Source of the DNA: Stemphylium vesicarium
Lineage: Eukaryota; Ascomycota; Dothideomycetes; Pleosporales; Pleosporaceae
Assembly (NCBI GenBank): GCA_004380135.1
Contig: QXCR01000037.1
Location: 62,001 to 126,000, forward strand
DNA: 64,000 nt
Direction of reading: 5' to 3'
A program made the translations under genes and the position numbers. The notes under the pieces were generated by a model. That model did not search any database. It was not told the DNA's origin and was given only the letters and a program-made list of their open reading frames with translations. Positions 1 to 12,600 of the stretch are shown here, piece by piece; the stretch's first letter is position 1; every line of letters begins with the position of its first letter.

Positions 1-236
1 CTACTGTTGCTGTCTTTTTTATTACTACTGCTGGTAATGACGGAGAGCGGAGGACGGAAGATGGGTGTTGTGCAGTGTAGTGTAGTGCAAAGGCGCCGCG
101 GGGTGTACAAAGAATCGAGGTATTCGCGATGCGTTTGGGAAGGTTTGAACAGGACACGTCCTACATGGTATACTCCCAATTTATAATATAAACGATACTA
201 CTCCTTTCATCGTCCATGTGGTACTTCCTGCTCCCC

Positions 237-2596
237 TCAGAATATACCCGTCCCATTCCAATTCTCCCTGACCTGTCCCCACCCCTGATACCTCCACCGC
301 GTGATACAAGCCTGCGTCCCTCCTTCTCCATCCCCTCCATTCTTCGTCCCATACGCCCCAACCAACGCGCCCGTAAACCCCCAAGAAATGACATCACCCC
401 CTACAACCGCGATATCAGCTACATCCCCACCAGCCAGCCCAGCACTCAAAGCGTAGTGCGTGACATTGACCGCTCTAAGCGCGAGCGTGATATCTTTGCC
501 GCGCCACGCTTCTGGCACAGGGAAGACGATGTCCTCGGGGACGGGTATGTAGGATATAGCGTGGAAATGGAAGTGTGGGACGAGATTTCCGTTTCCGCTG
601 GAGTTGGAACGGGAAGAAGTGGATGAAGAAGAAGGCAGCAACACAATACCCATCCTCGCATGATGATTCTGCGTCAGAAATAGCGTTATCCCCGCTTCTT
701 CACCCTCTATCGTGGGATTGTATCCTACGAGGTCAAACGCGAACGTAAATAGCGTGTGTGTCTGGCGCCGTGCGATGAATGTTTGACCCCCTGGTCCCGG
801 CGAGTTTCCATCCAGACCTGTGAGGTTGAGAGGCGAGGGCGTGAGGCACAGGCTGTTTTCGTGTGAGGAAGGGGAGATTGTGTAGGAGGAGGGGAGCGGG
901 GGACGCCAGTGGATGAAGTGTGGGGGCAGGGGGGTGTTGGGGGTGAAGACGATGTCTTTGTCATCATCATCTACAAAATGTCTGTTTCCAAGTTAGGCAA
1001 TCAATCTCTTCAATCCAACCCGACCGCTCAAGAAGACTTTCAAAAATTGAATGTAGCACTCACCCTTCTCCAGGCGCATCCTGGTAGTCGTTCGAAACAG
1101 GTAACGGCCACGCGCGCATCTCCCCCTGAACGGGATTCTGCAGCACAGGCCATAAGTCCTGCTCCCATGTTACATTGTAGAGTACTGTTTCTCGACCCAT
1201 GGGAAAAGTTGTCCATTCTGGTCCCGAGCGTACGGCGAGAGCGACGCCCCACCATTTCCCGGTGTTATCTTGGAATAGGTCTGCGTGGCCGACTGCTTGG
1301 ACTTGAAGAGTTACGTGTTAGTCGTGGGGAGAGAAAGGAAGTTTCGTCTGGCCGTTGTAGAGAAGGAGGTGATGGTTGCGGTGGTGGTGATACTTACAAT
1401 ACTCAGTCGTGTTTGCGTTGCTTAGGATAGGGTTTGACGGGTTCTCTTCATACGGCCCATAGAGATTTCTCGACCGTGCTATCGTTTCCATGTGCAGGAG
1501 CCCTGTGCCGCCTTCTGCGATCATGAGGTAGTACCAGTTGTCTTTTTTGAAGATGTGGGGTCCTTCTGGTGCCTGTTATCTTCATGCGTCAATTCTTTTG
1601 ATGGCCTTCTCTTTCGAATGCAGGTAAAATAAGGAGAGTACTCACAATGCCGCCGGTGCCATTCCATAAATTTGTCCAGTTCCCCAGCAGCTCTCCCGTT
1701 GTGAGATCGACTCTGTTGATGTGAATACCGTATCTACATCCCGGCGTCACGTTAGCCAGCTGGTGGACTTAGAGTGCGGTTTTGAATAATGAGAAACACA
1801 ACATACGCTACTTTCCACGCATGACTACCAACCACATACGCATTCCCCTCATCATCCCAATGCGGACTGATATCGTAACCCTCGAAGTCTAGATGAACAG
1901 CATCACTCCATTCGCTCTCATCCCAGAGATCCGTGGTTGAGAAGATGATCTGGCATCCATTAGCTGCCCATCCAGTGATGGATGTAGGAGAAGACCGGGG
2001 GCATACATTATCCCATCTCGAGGAATCATTGTCGGCTCTTTTGTCATGCACCATAGTCGTCAGCAGAAAGAAAGTGCCATTGTGGAAGCGCAGGGCAGGC
2101 GCCCAGATGCCGCTTGTTGAGCCGATACTTTCTGCCAGGACGGGGAGTTGGGAGGCGCGATTTAGTGTGTGGCCTGTTATCACCATTATTATGATAAATA
2201 TCGTGAGTACATGGGGCTTGCGTTGGAGCTGCGGAGAGACTACGTACCGACCAACCTCCAGCTAACCAAGTCCTTACTCGCATGAATTGGTATACCAGGG
2301 AAGACGTTGAAACTGCTCGATGCGCAGTAGAAGGTTTCGTCCGGGCGGTGGAATATGCAGCTCGGATCTGGATGGAACTGGGGGTTTTACTCAATTAGTC
2401 ACAGGGTTATTGTATTTGTCTTGCTACACATTTTTTACCAATAGTACATCTGAGGAAGTAGAGGAAGAAGGGATGAGAGACCTACACCAGGTAGTATGGG
2501 ATTGAACCATTTCGAAATACCCGTTTGTGCAGCAGTTACATTGGAAAGAGCAGTTGCGATCCCCGCTGCGAATAAAAACGGTGGTGACAATCGCAT
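237..2596 (-). CDS. Secreted glycoside hydrolase family 43 (beta-xylosidase/arabinofuranosidase type)
   Basis: Predicted 617-residue extracellular hemicellulose-degrading enzyme in seven exons (2596-2486, 2377-2248, 2173-1807, 1733-1646, 1572-1398, 1301-1064, 981-237); the exon lengths sum in frame. The start gives a clear signal peptide (MRLSPPFLFAAGIATALS). GH43 hallmarks are visible: the general-base aspartate block FHPDPSCIFHRPDETFYCAS, the SGIWAPALRF strand, DISPHWDDEGNAYVVGS, the acid glutamate region APEGPHIFKKDNWYYLM, and VGHADLFQDNTGKWW. The last exon encodes the beta-sandwich C-terminal domain common in this GH43 subgroup (VTHYALSAGLAGG, FTGALVGAYGTKNGG). Xylosidase versus arabinofuranosidase specificity cannot be decided by eye. 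Intron donors and the CCTAAC branch point before exon 7 support the model. Confidence 0.9.
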
Positions 2597-3612
2597 CGTC
2601 AAAAAATACTCAGGCCTTCAATAAATCTAGAAAGATACTCTCTGGGTGTCTTAAACACCAAAAGAAGTCCGACTCTTTCAACAACACATACAAACGAAAA
2701 GTAAGCTTTCACTTCCCAGGTACTACGTTTTCTTTTACCAGCTTACCCTCTTATTAAACCCAAAAGTAGCAAGTCTCCAGTGCATATCGTTGAGATTTCC
2801 CCTAGGGCAGAGCAGATCAGCGCTATTCTGTCGTCACTAATTTCCCCGCACTTTCCTTTCCCCCCCCCCCTCCCTCCATTTACGCTTCCACTTTTCTACG
2901 CTTCCACGCTAATCCTCCTCTCACAGCACTACATTGCAAAACAACCCGGTTAAATTCCTCATCCCTACATCCAGATTTAGGCGCGTAGTTGTTTCGTCAG
3001 GACGCGCGCGGGAACGGAGGTCTTCACGTGGGGTAGTGGAGGTGGGGCGATGCAAAGTAGAACGCGGAGACCGGAGGCCGGGTAAATTGCGCAGTGGGCA
3101 TTTGTCGGGTGAAGGAAGAAGATGACAAGTGTGATGGGCGATACGCGATAAGCGATATGAGGGGTGGTCGGGGGAACAGGGGCCGAGGGGACGTCATACC
3201 TATTTTTCCACAACAATGGAGCACGACGGGCAATAGTTTCTACAGAGAGAAGCAACAATGTGATAGCATGATAGTCTGATCAAACTGTGCATTTGCTTGG
3301 AATGTGTATGTTGCTAGATAATACAAACGCCTTGGTTCAACTCCCTACGATGCCATTCTCCCGTGTGCTAGCGCTATCCCAAGGTATCTCCGTTTGATAT
3401 GCATCGAAGGAAATCAAGAAGAGGAAAAGACGAACAAGCAAAATTCAGACAAAAAGCTGCAGAATGGTGGTAATAGTAGTACAAAAGTAGTGCCAATCCC
3501 CAACGCGCACATCCGCGCTGGAGAGGCAAGAAAAGGAAGGAAGAAAACAGACATCGGACAGCAGCTCAAGCAACGCTGTCGACATAGTATCAAGAAGGCT
3601 AAAGACCAACGA
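2597..3612. other. Intergenic: GH43 upstream region and MYST gene 3' side
   Basis: No supported gene. It holds an 11-base C run (2860-2870), an 11-base direct repeat TACGCTTCCAC (2881-2891 and 2897-2907), and two GTGGGG motifs around 3027 and 3045 that match the CreA core SYGGRG about 430 bases upstream of the GH43 start. The short reading frames here are overlapping and show no domain. Confidence 0.5.
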
Positions 3613-6600
3613 TCAAGCATCCACCATGATAATATCATCATCATCCTCACCCTCAGCATCAATATCCATATCCCCCTCTTCCTCATCATAGTCGCCATCC
3701 GCATCAATATCCTCATCATGCTCCTCTTCAATCGGCAGCGCCTTGCCCTTGCCCTTGAGATCGAGACTGCCGCGGGAACTAGCAGAGCTACGCGTGCTGC
3801 GGCGCCCGTTAATAATGACAGCTTTGACGGCGCCGCCGTCTTCGACTTCGTCGCCGTTGGTAACGCTTTCGCCGAGTCTGCTGCGCGTGCGCCGGAGCGA
3901 GGCGGTGCCGGGGGTTAGAGCGCCGTTGGCCGATGGTGACATTTGGGCTTTGGCGCCGCGGCTGGGTGAGAGCTGGATCTTGGATACGGGCGCCGTGTGG
4001 ATTGACATGGATGGGTTGCGTACGCGGTTTGGTGTGCTGGTTCTCCGCCGTGAGCCAAAGGGTCGGCCTGGGCGCCGCTTTTGGGCTGGTTGGCCGGGGA
4101 TGGGAGGGAAGATTTCGTAGCGCGATGGTGGGATGGCTGGTTCGTCCATGTGTGATCCTGCGAGTGCTACGGTTGAACCGTTTGCGAGTGGCGTTCCGGG
4201 AGCGGGTGAGCCTCCGTTGACGTCGTCCTCTACTGGAAGAGGGGGCGCAGCAGGGTGAGCAGATGGTACAGCTTCTTCACCGTTACCATTGACTTTCGCC
4301 GTGTGCATCTGCACGCCCTCTTCGGCAGCAGGCTTCTCTTCCTCTTCGACCTCGTCGCGTTGCTGAACGGTCTGCAAAGCAGGACCATCTTCATACTGAC
4401 CGAGCCGACCCATGACATAGGGAGTCCAGATGAGGCAGTCGGGGTTGATCTTCGGGTTACCTGCTGCGTTGCACTTTTCAATGTACGATTTGAAGTAGTT
4501 CAGATCGAGGCGCAGCGCGTACTTCTTCGTGACCGGATCGCGCACCAAAGCACGCAAGCCTTCCAAAGCGGATACGATGTCGTCTGCAGTCATTCCAGTG
4601 CGATCGGATATAGCTGATATGCTGATCGCTCCTTTCTGTTCCAATAGCTCTTCGCATAAGACAAGCCGCCAATACTTTCGATAACTTACAAGACCCATAT
4701 CACTGAGCGGTTTCTCGGGACTGCCTGTCTTCCTCTCGACGCGGGTGAGCAGGTACGAGAATTCAATCAGGTACTGGCCGTAGCCTTTGCGCATATGTAT
4801 GGGTAGCACAAGAATACATGAGACGTTGTTGAGCGAGCTCGGCCGCTTCTCCTTGGAGAAGTAGCCGACAAAGTGACAGCCGAAGCTGTCATTTTCGGTC
4901 ATGACGTAGAACAAAAAGGGCTCGACATCGTAGTATAGTGTTTTGGAGCCGAGAAACAGTTTAGCGAGAAGGCAAAGGTTCTGGCAGTAGACGGGGTTCT
5001 TTCGGCCGTCGACTTCAAAGAACGAATACCTGCCATCGCGATAGATTTCGTCTCCGGGAGGGTGCTTTGCCGGGCATTTGAGCTGTATACTATTAGTGAA
5101 TGCCGCAGATATCAGACTCCAAACATACCTTGTGCCGCCACGCGACATAGTCCGAGTTCATATACTTGAGACAGAACTCGCAGATGTAAAGCACCCTGTT
5201 CTTGCTGTACTCTTCCGGATAAGGCGCAGCGTGCCAGGTATCGATTTCCCATCCACCGAAGTTGACGCATTTAATCTTACTTGCGGTGGCTGCTTGCTTG
5301 TGCGACCGCACTGGCTCTGGTGGATACAGTGCAGCCTGCTTTTCTTTCCATTCTTCCTCAGCCTTGATTCGGGCATCGTCGAAACGCTTCCTATCAGCCG
5401 GCGAAGGGTACGTCTTCGAAGTGTCGGCGTCAGCCTCGGAAAGAACGCCACCATAAGGCTTGCTCTTGGTCTCGTCTGGCTCCTTGTCGGTGAAGCCAGC
5501 GAATGGCGTAGGATGTGAAACATGTATTGTCGGGTAATGTGGGACTTCCGGCGATTCGCGCGCAGCTTGTGCAGCCCGCCGATTCCTCTCACGACGTTCG
5601 CGATCTCTTTCACGGCGCCTTTCTTGCCGCTCCTGCTCAATAGTAGGAACGACCTTTTTCTTCGGCTTTGCGGTGACAATCTTCTGCACCTTCTCGTTGT
5701 TGAGGTGGAAAGCCATGATCAAGCTAAGACCCTGCGATTCCTCAATCCATGCGAGCGGTCTTTTGTCGGTCCTCTTCGGTTGTCCGCGTCTTGCGCGCGC
5801 TGGTCTTAACCGGGTGGTTTCCCGATCTGATCCGGTGTGCTCTGCATCGACTTCACTTTCATGACCATCACCCATGGCGCTACGAGCACTTCGCACGCTC
5901 CTTGATGGTGGCCGGGGGGAAGTTGCAGGCATAGATGGCGCTGCTTCTGAGTTGGATGCCTCAGATGGTCTTCGCTTTTTCCTTGTTTGCCGTGACGGCA
6001 CAGGCACGGGCGCTTCTTCTTCATGGGAAGTTTTGCGTTTGCGTAGTGAACGCAGGCCATCTGCTTGCTCATCGGGAAGAATCAAGTCCTTGAAAATGGA
6101 ATGTCCTGCAGGGTCAACACCACGGAGGGAAGGGAGCAGCTCTTTGGTGAGCTTGTTTGAGGAATGCCTACGGCGGGCAGAGGTCTCTTCTGCTTCCTCT
6201 TCCTCTTCTTCGGTGGGAAAGTTGTCGAGGCAATGATCGCAACGCCAACGCTTCGCATCTGTCACCTGTTAGCGGAGCTAGATGGAAATGACAAGGGAAC
6301 ATACCGTCATCGGGGTTAAGCGTGTTAGCGCCACGAGCGCATTGCCGATGTGCTGCAGGAACATGTCAGCTACCGAAACCGTGATCAAACATTCTTATGA
6401 AATACTTACCATTGTCTCCACACACAGCACAGGAGAGGTACTCTTCAAACTCTGGACTTGGATCGTTGTCTTCATCCTGTTTGCAGTATCTGGGGTGTGT
6501 CAGTTTATGTTCTTTACTTTTCAAGCTGGGTGAGGAACGCTCACATGCACACATTCGGATTGGACGACTTGACAACCTCGTCTTCTTCCCCATCTTCGCT

Positions 6601-6969
6601 CGCCTGCCATTGGTTTTCCTCTTCGGAATCGGCATTACTTGACTCGTCACTGTCGCTGGACTTGGCATCTGAGGATTCTCGTGCGGCCTCTTCACCATCG
6701 TAGTCCTCTTCCTCCTCTGAAACGAGAGCGCGACGTTGGGCTATCTTGACAGCGCCGACGGGCTCAGCCTCGTCCTCATCATCGTCGACTTCTTCGCCCT
6801 CGGCATCCACATCCGATCCCTCGGCGTCTGTTGTGTGTCCCTCACCATCTGGCATGGGTTCTGTAGCAGGAGCTTGGCCATAGTCTACATCATCCATCTC
6901 GTATTCACCGTCGGCGTCAATGTCGTCCAACTCGGTGTTGCTCGCGGGCTGGCCCATGAGCTCCGCCAT
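3613..6969 (-). CDS. MYST-family histone acetyltransferase with PHD-like finger (Sas3/NuA3 type)
   Basis: Nuclear lysine acetyltransferase of 1,050 residues in five exons (6969-6545, 6489-6410, 6352-6305, 6258-5129, 5082-3613). Residues 1-140 are very acidic. A Cys/His finger (CIYCKQDEDN, CAVCGDN, HRQCARG, WRCDHC) lies near residues 141-197. The MYST domain follows: C2HC zinc finger (YICEFC to KCPAKHPPGDEIYRD) near 540-570, catalytic Cys about 650 in NNVSCILVLP, acetyl-CoA loop RKGYG about 659-663, catalytic Glu about 684 in SPEKPLSD. The tail is long, low-complexity and acidic. PHD plus MYST is the Sas3 (NuA3, H3K14) or mammalian MOZ-like layout rather than Esa1, which carries a chromodomain. 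The first ATG after an upstream in-frame stop was taken as start. It shares a 584-base promoter with the divergent complex I gene. Confidence 0.9.
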
Positions 6970-7553
6970 GGCGAAGTTGACGGCAGAGGCCACCTTTGAG
7001 GCAAAATAAGCCACTGTCGCAGTCCGAGTGAAGCGTGAGGCCTAGTGCATGGAGAGAGCGAGTGGCGGCAGCCCGGCGGCTGGCTCATACAGTGATTCGC
7101 GAGCGCGTCGTGGCTGTCGTCGCGCGTTGTCGTGGCCGGAGGAGGTTCAACCGCGTCTCTTGTACTATTTCAGATGGTGAAGTATGTTTTACTGGCAGCT
7201 AGTCGCCAGAGTGAGATGCGGCGGGCTCGTAGTCGCGTTGTCGGGGGTTGTGGGGAAGGCGGAGGTGCGCGACGGCAGCAGGCGCAATTATTCCGCGCAG
7301 TTGAGAGGGAAGGGTATAGGGATCCGCGGTTCGTATGAAAGTGTGAGTCGGCGCGACACTAGGAATAATTACTGCTCGACAAGAAGGGCCGTCGGCGTTG
7401 CGCTGTCGTCGTCTGAAATGACACCCTTTGCATAGGGTCGTGAAAGCCAAGATGCACGGGCCGCACGACTTCACGCCGACGGCACCTCGTTAGCTCGCAG
7501 TTGCCCATAACCACCCCCGCAACACCACCGCGACTGAATACACTACCGCAAAC
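6970..7553. promoter_or_regulatory. Bidirectional promoter between MYST acetyltransferase and NDUFA1-like gene
   Basis: The 584-base spacer separates the start codons of two divergent genes, so it must hold both promoters and both 5' leaders. It is GC-rich, with no obvious TATA box and no further gene. Co-regulation is inference only. Confidence 0.6.
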
Positions 7554-8015
7554 ATGGGCGTCCCATTCGAGGCTCTGCTGCCGTATGCCATTATGACGGG
7601 CGTGAGTAATTGGCGCGATACGGACGCGGGGCCGGCCGCTAACTCGGGCTGCAGTTCTTCGCTTTCAGCGCTGTGTCTGTCGGAAAGCTCAAGGAGATTC
7701 AGAACGGAGGAAAGAAGACGCGACGAGGCATTGATCAGTGGGACAGGGTGAGGTGTAAGGTTTCAAGGCGCACAGAGTGGCTACTAACAGGCATACAGCA
7801 AAGTACGACGGCTCCACGATGACCTCATGCGATATACTTACGAGACACCAGTGATGGAGCGCGACCGCCGCCTGACGGGCTTCATGCGTGGACAGACAGA
7901 CAAGCCAGTTGCTCCGGCAGGCTTCGAGCTCAACAACCCATGGAGGGTATGTATGGAGACGAGAAGACCATGAGCAGGTACTAACCATGTACAGTGCGAG
8001 CAACGATTCATCTAA
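7554..8015 (+). CDS. NADH:ubiquinone oxidoreductase (complex I) NDUFA1/MWFE-like subunit
   Basis: Small mitochondrial inner-membrane accessory subunit of respiratory complex I, predicted 86 residues in five exons: 7554-7601, 7655-7747, 7799-7802, 7852-7946, 7995-8015. The N-terminal hydrophobic segment (FEALLPYAIMTGFFAFSAV) is the single membrane helix. The family core NGGKKTRRGIDQWDR joins to QMMERDRRLTG only if a 4-base exon (CAAA, 7799-7802) is included. Without it the frame is lost or the residues between Arg and Met are wrong. The 51- and 49-base flanking introns have good donors (GTGAGG, GTACGA) and acceptors (CTAACAGGCATACAG, CACCAG). The C-terminus (TDKPVAPAGFELNNPWR) is typical of fungal members. 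Length matches the family (about 70-90 residues). Confidence 0.85.
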
Positions 8016-8137
8016 GCGGATGCGCTTCCTTGGGACCTCTATGATACACGGCATACACAGCGAATATGTACCAGCTATTTCCAAGTGTGAGACTAGACCC
8101 AAGCAATCAATGGTAGCAATGCATGTTCAACCCCCTT

Positions 8138-9061
8138 CTACTTGATCTCCGATGGCAGACCGGAGATACCTTCGCGCTCCGCCGGGCCAAATTTCATCCC
8201 AAAGTACTCCCAAAGCGCGCCTATTCTCTCTACTTCACTCTTGAACTCAATCTCCTTGGTCTTCTCTCCATGTATGTTCCACTTCAAGGAAGTACCCGCC
8301 ATGCTGATCTTCCCGATCAACTCACCATCTTCGCCCATAATCTTCTTGTCTGCTACGATCATGCGGGTGAAAAAGGTGTATGGACTTGTACTCGTAAAGT
8401 AGCTCATGACTACATAGTCGTGATGCTGAAACTCCAGCTCGCTGTATGAGTATTTCATCTCCCAGTCACTTTCGTCGTCCCTTCGGTACTCGTATATCCA
8501 CAGACGCTGGTTCGGGTCGGTGTTTCCGGGGATGTTGCGCCACTGTAGACGGGCTGACGCGGGCTTGATATGTCTCTGGATGGTGCCCGAGCGTTCCATA
8601 GGCATTGGGACGACCGGCCCATCAGCCCCAAAGCCCACGTCGACATGGTACTTGGTATCGCCAATGGTGACGAAATTTACCATGTGCGACCAGCCCGTCC
8701 AGGTGTCATCACCAAAGCACCGGCAGCCTCCCGAATACAGGGTAAAGCCGAGCGAGTTCAACAGCGTGCCGAACAGTCTGTTGTTCTCCATGCAATAACC
8801 GCCTCGACCATTATCGTCACCAATGATTTTCCTGAACAACTCCTCGGGATGTACAGATATTGAATGATGCGTCGAGTAGTGCAGGCTGATGTTTTCAAAA
8901 GGCACCGCTGCGAGCTGCAGCTTCTGGAGCAGTGCGAGATGCTCCAAAGCTTCAGCTGGGTTCAGGCTGGCAACATTGTAGATGCGCTTTTCTTGAGGCA
9001 ACCCCAGACGCTCAAAATACTTTTCAATCTGGTCCGTGGAGTAGGTCGCTCGTGCGCTCAT
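8138..9061 (-). CDS. Arylamine N-acetyltransferase (NAT) family enzyme
   Basis: Cytosolic acyl-CoA-dependent acyltransferase of 307 residues in one exon, acting on arylamines or, in some fungi, malonylating antimicrobial amines. The Cys-His-Asp triad is complete: Cys90 in GRGGYCMENN, His126 in TGWSHMVNF, Asp141 in YHVDVGFG. The N-terminal helical region includes the conserved PFENISLHY. Length fits the family (about 270-330). It ends about 120 bases from the convergent NDUFA1-like gene. The natural substrate and acyl donor cannot be read from the sequence; fungal NATs differ between acetyl- and malonyl-CoA use. Confidence 0.93.
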   Translation of the reverse strand: MSARATYSTDQIEKYFERLGLPQEKRIYNVASLNPAEALEHLALLQKLQLAAVPFENISLHYSTHHSISVHPEELFRKIIGDDNGRGGYCMENNRLFGTLLNSLGFTLYSGGCRCFGDDTWTGWSHMVNFVTIGDTKYHVDVGFGADGPVVPMPMERSGTIQRHIKPASARLQWRNIPGNTDPNQRLWIYEYRRDDESDWEMKYSYSELEFQHHDYVVMSYFTSTSPYTFFTRMIVADKKIMGEDGELIGKISMAGTSLKWNIHGEKTKEIEFKSEVERIGALWEYFGMKFGPAEREGISGLPSEIK

Positions 9062-9620
9062 GCTGGCCGTTTATCGATAGGGGAGTAGTGCAGATCCTGA
9101 TATAGTGCGGAGAGATGGACGCGTCTCCAGGATGAGCGTGATGCAGGGATCGCTGGAGGGAAAAGTTCAGCACTACAAGGAGTGTCTACTCTGAAAAATG
9201 ACCAGCGCATTGCGGGGCAGTCTATGAGACGCCGTCCGTGATGTCGTCAATATGAGCCAGCGAATACGAGCACAGAGCAGGCGGGATGGTGGGGAGGTGT
9301 GCCTGCCAAGCCTCTGAACCCTTGCCTCTCCCGCCGACCTAGTGGCTCGGAAGACACCCCCTTGACGGCCGCATTGAGGTCGAACCTCCATCTTCCCTAG
9401 TGAGGGTAGCGCCATCCATCCCAACCATATTCTCCTGAGTCCGAGGGCAAGTCAACAACATTCGCTATGCCTCGCTCCCTGTGAGGCCCCAACTCTCTCG
9501 CTGGCTGCGCGAGTACTACTCTTCTGCGCCCCCGTCGCGCTCTCCGTCCGGACCATCACCGCTCCCCAACGTGCTGACTCGCCCTTTATACTGTCGACGC
9601 GCCGCCCGCTGAGAGCCACC
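9062..9620. promoter_or_regulatory. Divergent promoter region between NAT and Uds1-domain genes
   Basis: A 559-base spacer between two divergent start codons. The 150 bases before 9621 are pyrimidine-rich, typical of a fungal core promoter and 5' leader. No TATA box or gene is recognised. Confidence 0.5.
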
Positions 9621-12600
9621 ATGACCGCCAATGGCCTGCGTACCCAGTACCCCTACGTTGGGGACACGCTCAGCCCGCGAGCCCTCTATGAATTTCCCTC
9701 GCCCACGTCCAACTACCCCTCTGGAATTGGTGCTGCCTCGCCCAGCTTCTTCCCCATGGCCTACCAAATCTCCCCGCGCTTTGGAGCCAGTGCCTTTATC
9801 CCGCCCCCAGATGTCTTTGTAGACGGCCGCAGGGAAACGGTACGCGAGAATGGCGTCTACACGCCGCGCAATTCTGGAAAGCGAGGCTCTGATGCGCTGA
9901 ACACCGACCCCGTAGCCATGCACTTGCTTGTCGAGACGGCCATAGGAGACAGTCAGAATTTTGACATTCTGACCGTCGAGGAAGTAGATGCGCTGAAGCA
10001 GGAGCAAAAGGTGCTGGACACGAGGCTGGGCACGGTGAGGCGCAAGCTGGAGTCTGAGACCAAGATCCGCGATGCCACACGCTCACTCGGGCGCCTGGCT
10101 TCGAAAAAGGCAAACGGACATAAGCGAGGAACCAGCAGCAAGGACAACGGCGCAATGCAAGATTACGATGCAAACGACCAAGAGGGGCTGGAATCGAGCA
10201 ACAAAAAGGTCGAGGAATTCATCCGAGAGTGTCTGGAGATTGAATCTCGCATGCGCATGATCGATATGCAGCTGTTGATGCATACCGCCGCCGTGCTCCA
10301 GCTCACCCACAAGGGACCCAAGCAACGCGACGAAGATGCCGAGCTATCAGAAGACCGCTTTCGGAGACCAGACAGCCCCGCGAGCCTGAATACATATGAG
10401 GATGGCCGGATGAATGGCACGGGCGCAGGTGGATTCGACGAGAGGAGCCTCTACCGGACCCCAGAGAACCTCGACAACCTTATGAACGTACTGCAAAAGG
10501 GAACACATCACCTGCCGGCTTCAGCAGAGCGTTCAGACCAAGCCCTCACAGCAGTAGCCACGCGTCTCCAAGAGATGAACGAGCGACTCCGGACTCTCAT
10601 CATCGAGGCTGACCCCGACCGAGACGAGGGCTACTCTCTGCCTGAGGGGCCACCAGATGCTTCATCAATCGACCGCCATCTCGACTTTCTCGATCAAGGC
10701 ATTCGCAACATCAGCGCAGAACAGGCAAACATCCGTAACAACTCTAGGCACACTCTGAGTGAAGTCGAGGGCCGTTTGGAGGGTATCAACAATCAACTAT
10801 ACGCTGTACTCTCCCGATCGGACAATGAGCAGGCTGATAAAGTCTTACCCCCGCCCGCCATCACCGGTGGCGGCTCTACAGAACAACTCAACTACATGGA
10901 GGATTCCTTCTACAACCTAGAGCAGATTCAGTTTGCGATGAACGAGAAGATTAACGAGAAGATTAACGAGCTTCGCTCTGCCGCTCCCATTGGTGGAGAT
11001 GATGGAATGGCCGAAAAGTACGAGAACACCTGCAAGGGTCTGTGGGAGATGATTCAAAGAGGTGAGGAAGATGCGCGAGAGAGAAAGCGCGAGAGACGCC
11101 GGCTGCTCGCCGAAGACCCAGACGCCGACGAACAGCTTTCACCTGATGAAGACAACATCAACGAGTCTTACTCGCTCATCGCTTTTACCTCCAAGATCCA
11201 ATATCTCTTCCGCCATGCTAGCGGCCTGAAGGAGAAGCAGTCGGTTCTCTTACGCCAGATCAAACAACAGCGTGAGCTGAACAGCAAGTCTGACGCACAA
11301 AAAGAGGCCGACTTTGAGCGACTCAACACGCAAGTACTTAGTGCAAGATCCGAGAAGAAGTCCATGGAGGATGAGCTCGAGCGCGCCATGGCCCAGCTGC
11401 AGCAATTCGATGGGCAAAAGGACCAGCCCGATTCAGATGCCCTGCGCGAGACCCAGGAACGAAACGCCGGGTTGGAAGCTCAGCTCATCAATGTACAGGA
11501 ACGTGTGATTGCGTTCGAGGAAGAGTTAAAGGAGGCTAGACAACGTGCTATTGCCTACGAGAACCAGCTCAAGGACGTTCAGGAGCAGGCTGTAAACTAC
11601 CACAGCAAGCTAGAAGATGCCGAGAAACGCGCTGCGGCATACAAAGAGGAACTCAAGGACCACCAAGAGCGACACACCGCATACAGCGTCTCGTCGAAAG
11701 AGGCAGAGGATCGCACCGCTGGTTACGAGGCTCAAGTTCGGGATGCCCAGGAGCGGGCACTCATGCTTGAGGCCAAGCTGAGGGAAGCCCAGGACGAGGC
11801 TCGTATCGAAGCAGCGGCTATACAAGCTGAACTCACAGACTCCGCTCGGAAGATTGAGGAGGCCACAACTGCTCTACAGGCAGTCACAATGGAGAAGGAG
11901 GCAGCCGAAGCTCGCTCCCTGGACGCTACAAATATCCTGAACGCCAAAGAGGAGGAGTTCCGCAATCTCGAAGGCGAAATCGTTCGTCTCACCACTGAGC
12001 TTACCTTTGCCAAAGCAGAGCTTGACGGTGCTTACGGCACTCGCGCCCAGCGTGCTGCCGACTCTGCTGCAAACCCAGCCATCAAGCGCGAGTTAGATGA
12101 GCTCAGCGAACAAAACCAAGCTCTCCTGGGCGAACTGGAAGCGCTGCGCAAGGTTCAAGATGTCGCCTCCCAATCCGAAGCCGAAGCCCGCCAGTCCGAA
12201 CGCAACCTCAAGGCCGAACTCTCCGGCATGGCCTCCGAGTACGAAGCGCTCACTCGCGATGCCATCCAAAACGAGAAAGACCGTGACGTACTCGAGTCGC
12301 AGATTGACAAGCTGCGCGACGAAAAGGAGGTCCTGGAGCGCGAGCTCAGCGACGAGAAAGTCAAGTGGCTCGGCGTTAGAAGCCCGGGTATGCCGAATGG
12401 CGGCGCCACTCAGCTCGACATGGGCGCGACTAGTATTCGCATGTTGAGAGAAGATTTCAGGAAGATGATGCGGGATCGAACTGCTGAGGGGCTCAAAGCA
12501 CTAAGGGTGAGTTTTTTCTAGAGGGAAGTAACGAATGGTATACTAATGATGATTGTAGGCCGAACAAGAAGAACGTCGGAAACTCGAAGCTGTTGTTCGT

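Noticed and set aside
3320..3350. tRNA B-box-like GGTTCAACTCC
   Set aside because: The flanking bases do not pair as a T-stem and no A-box or acceptor stem lies at the right distance.
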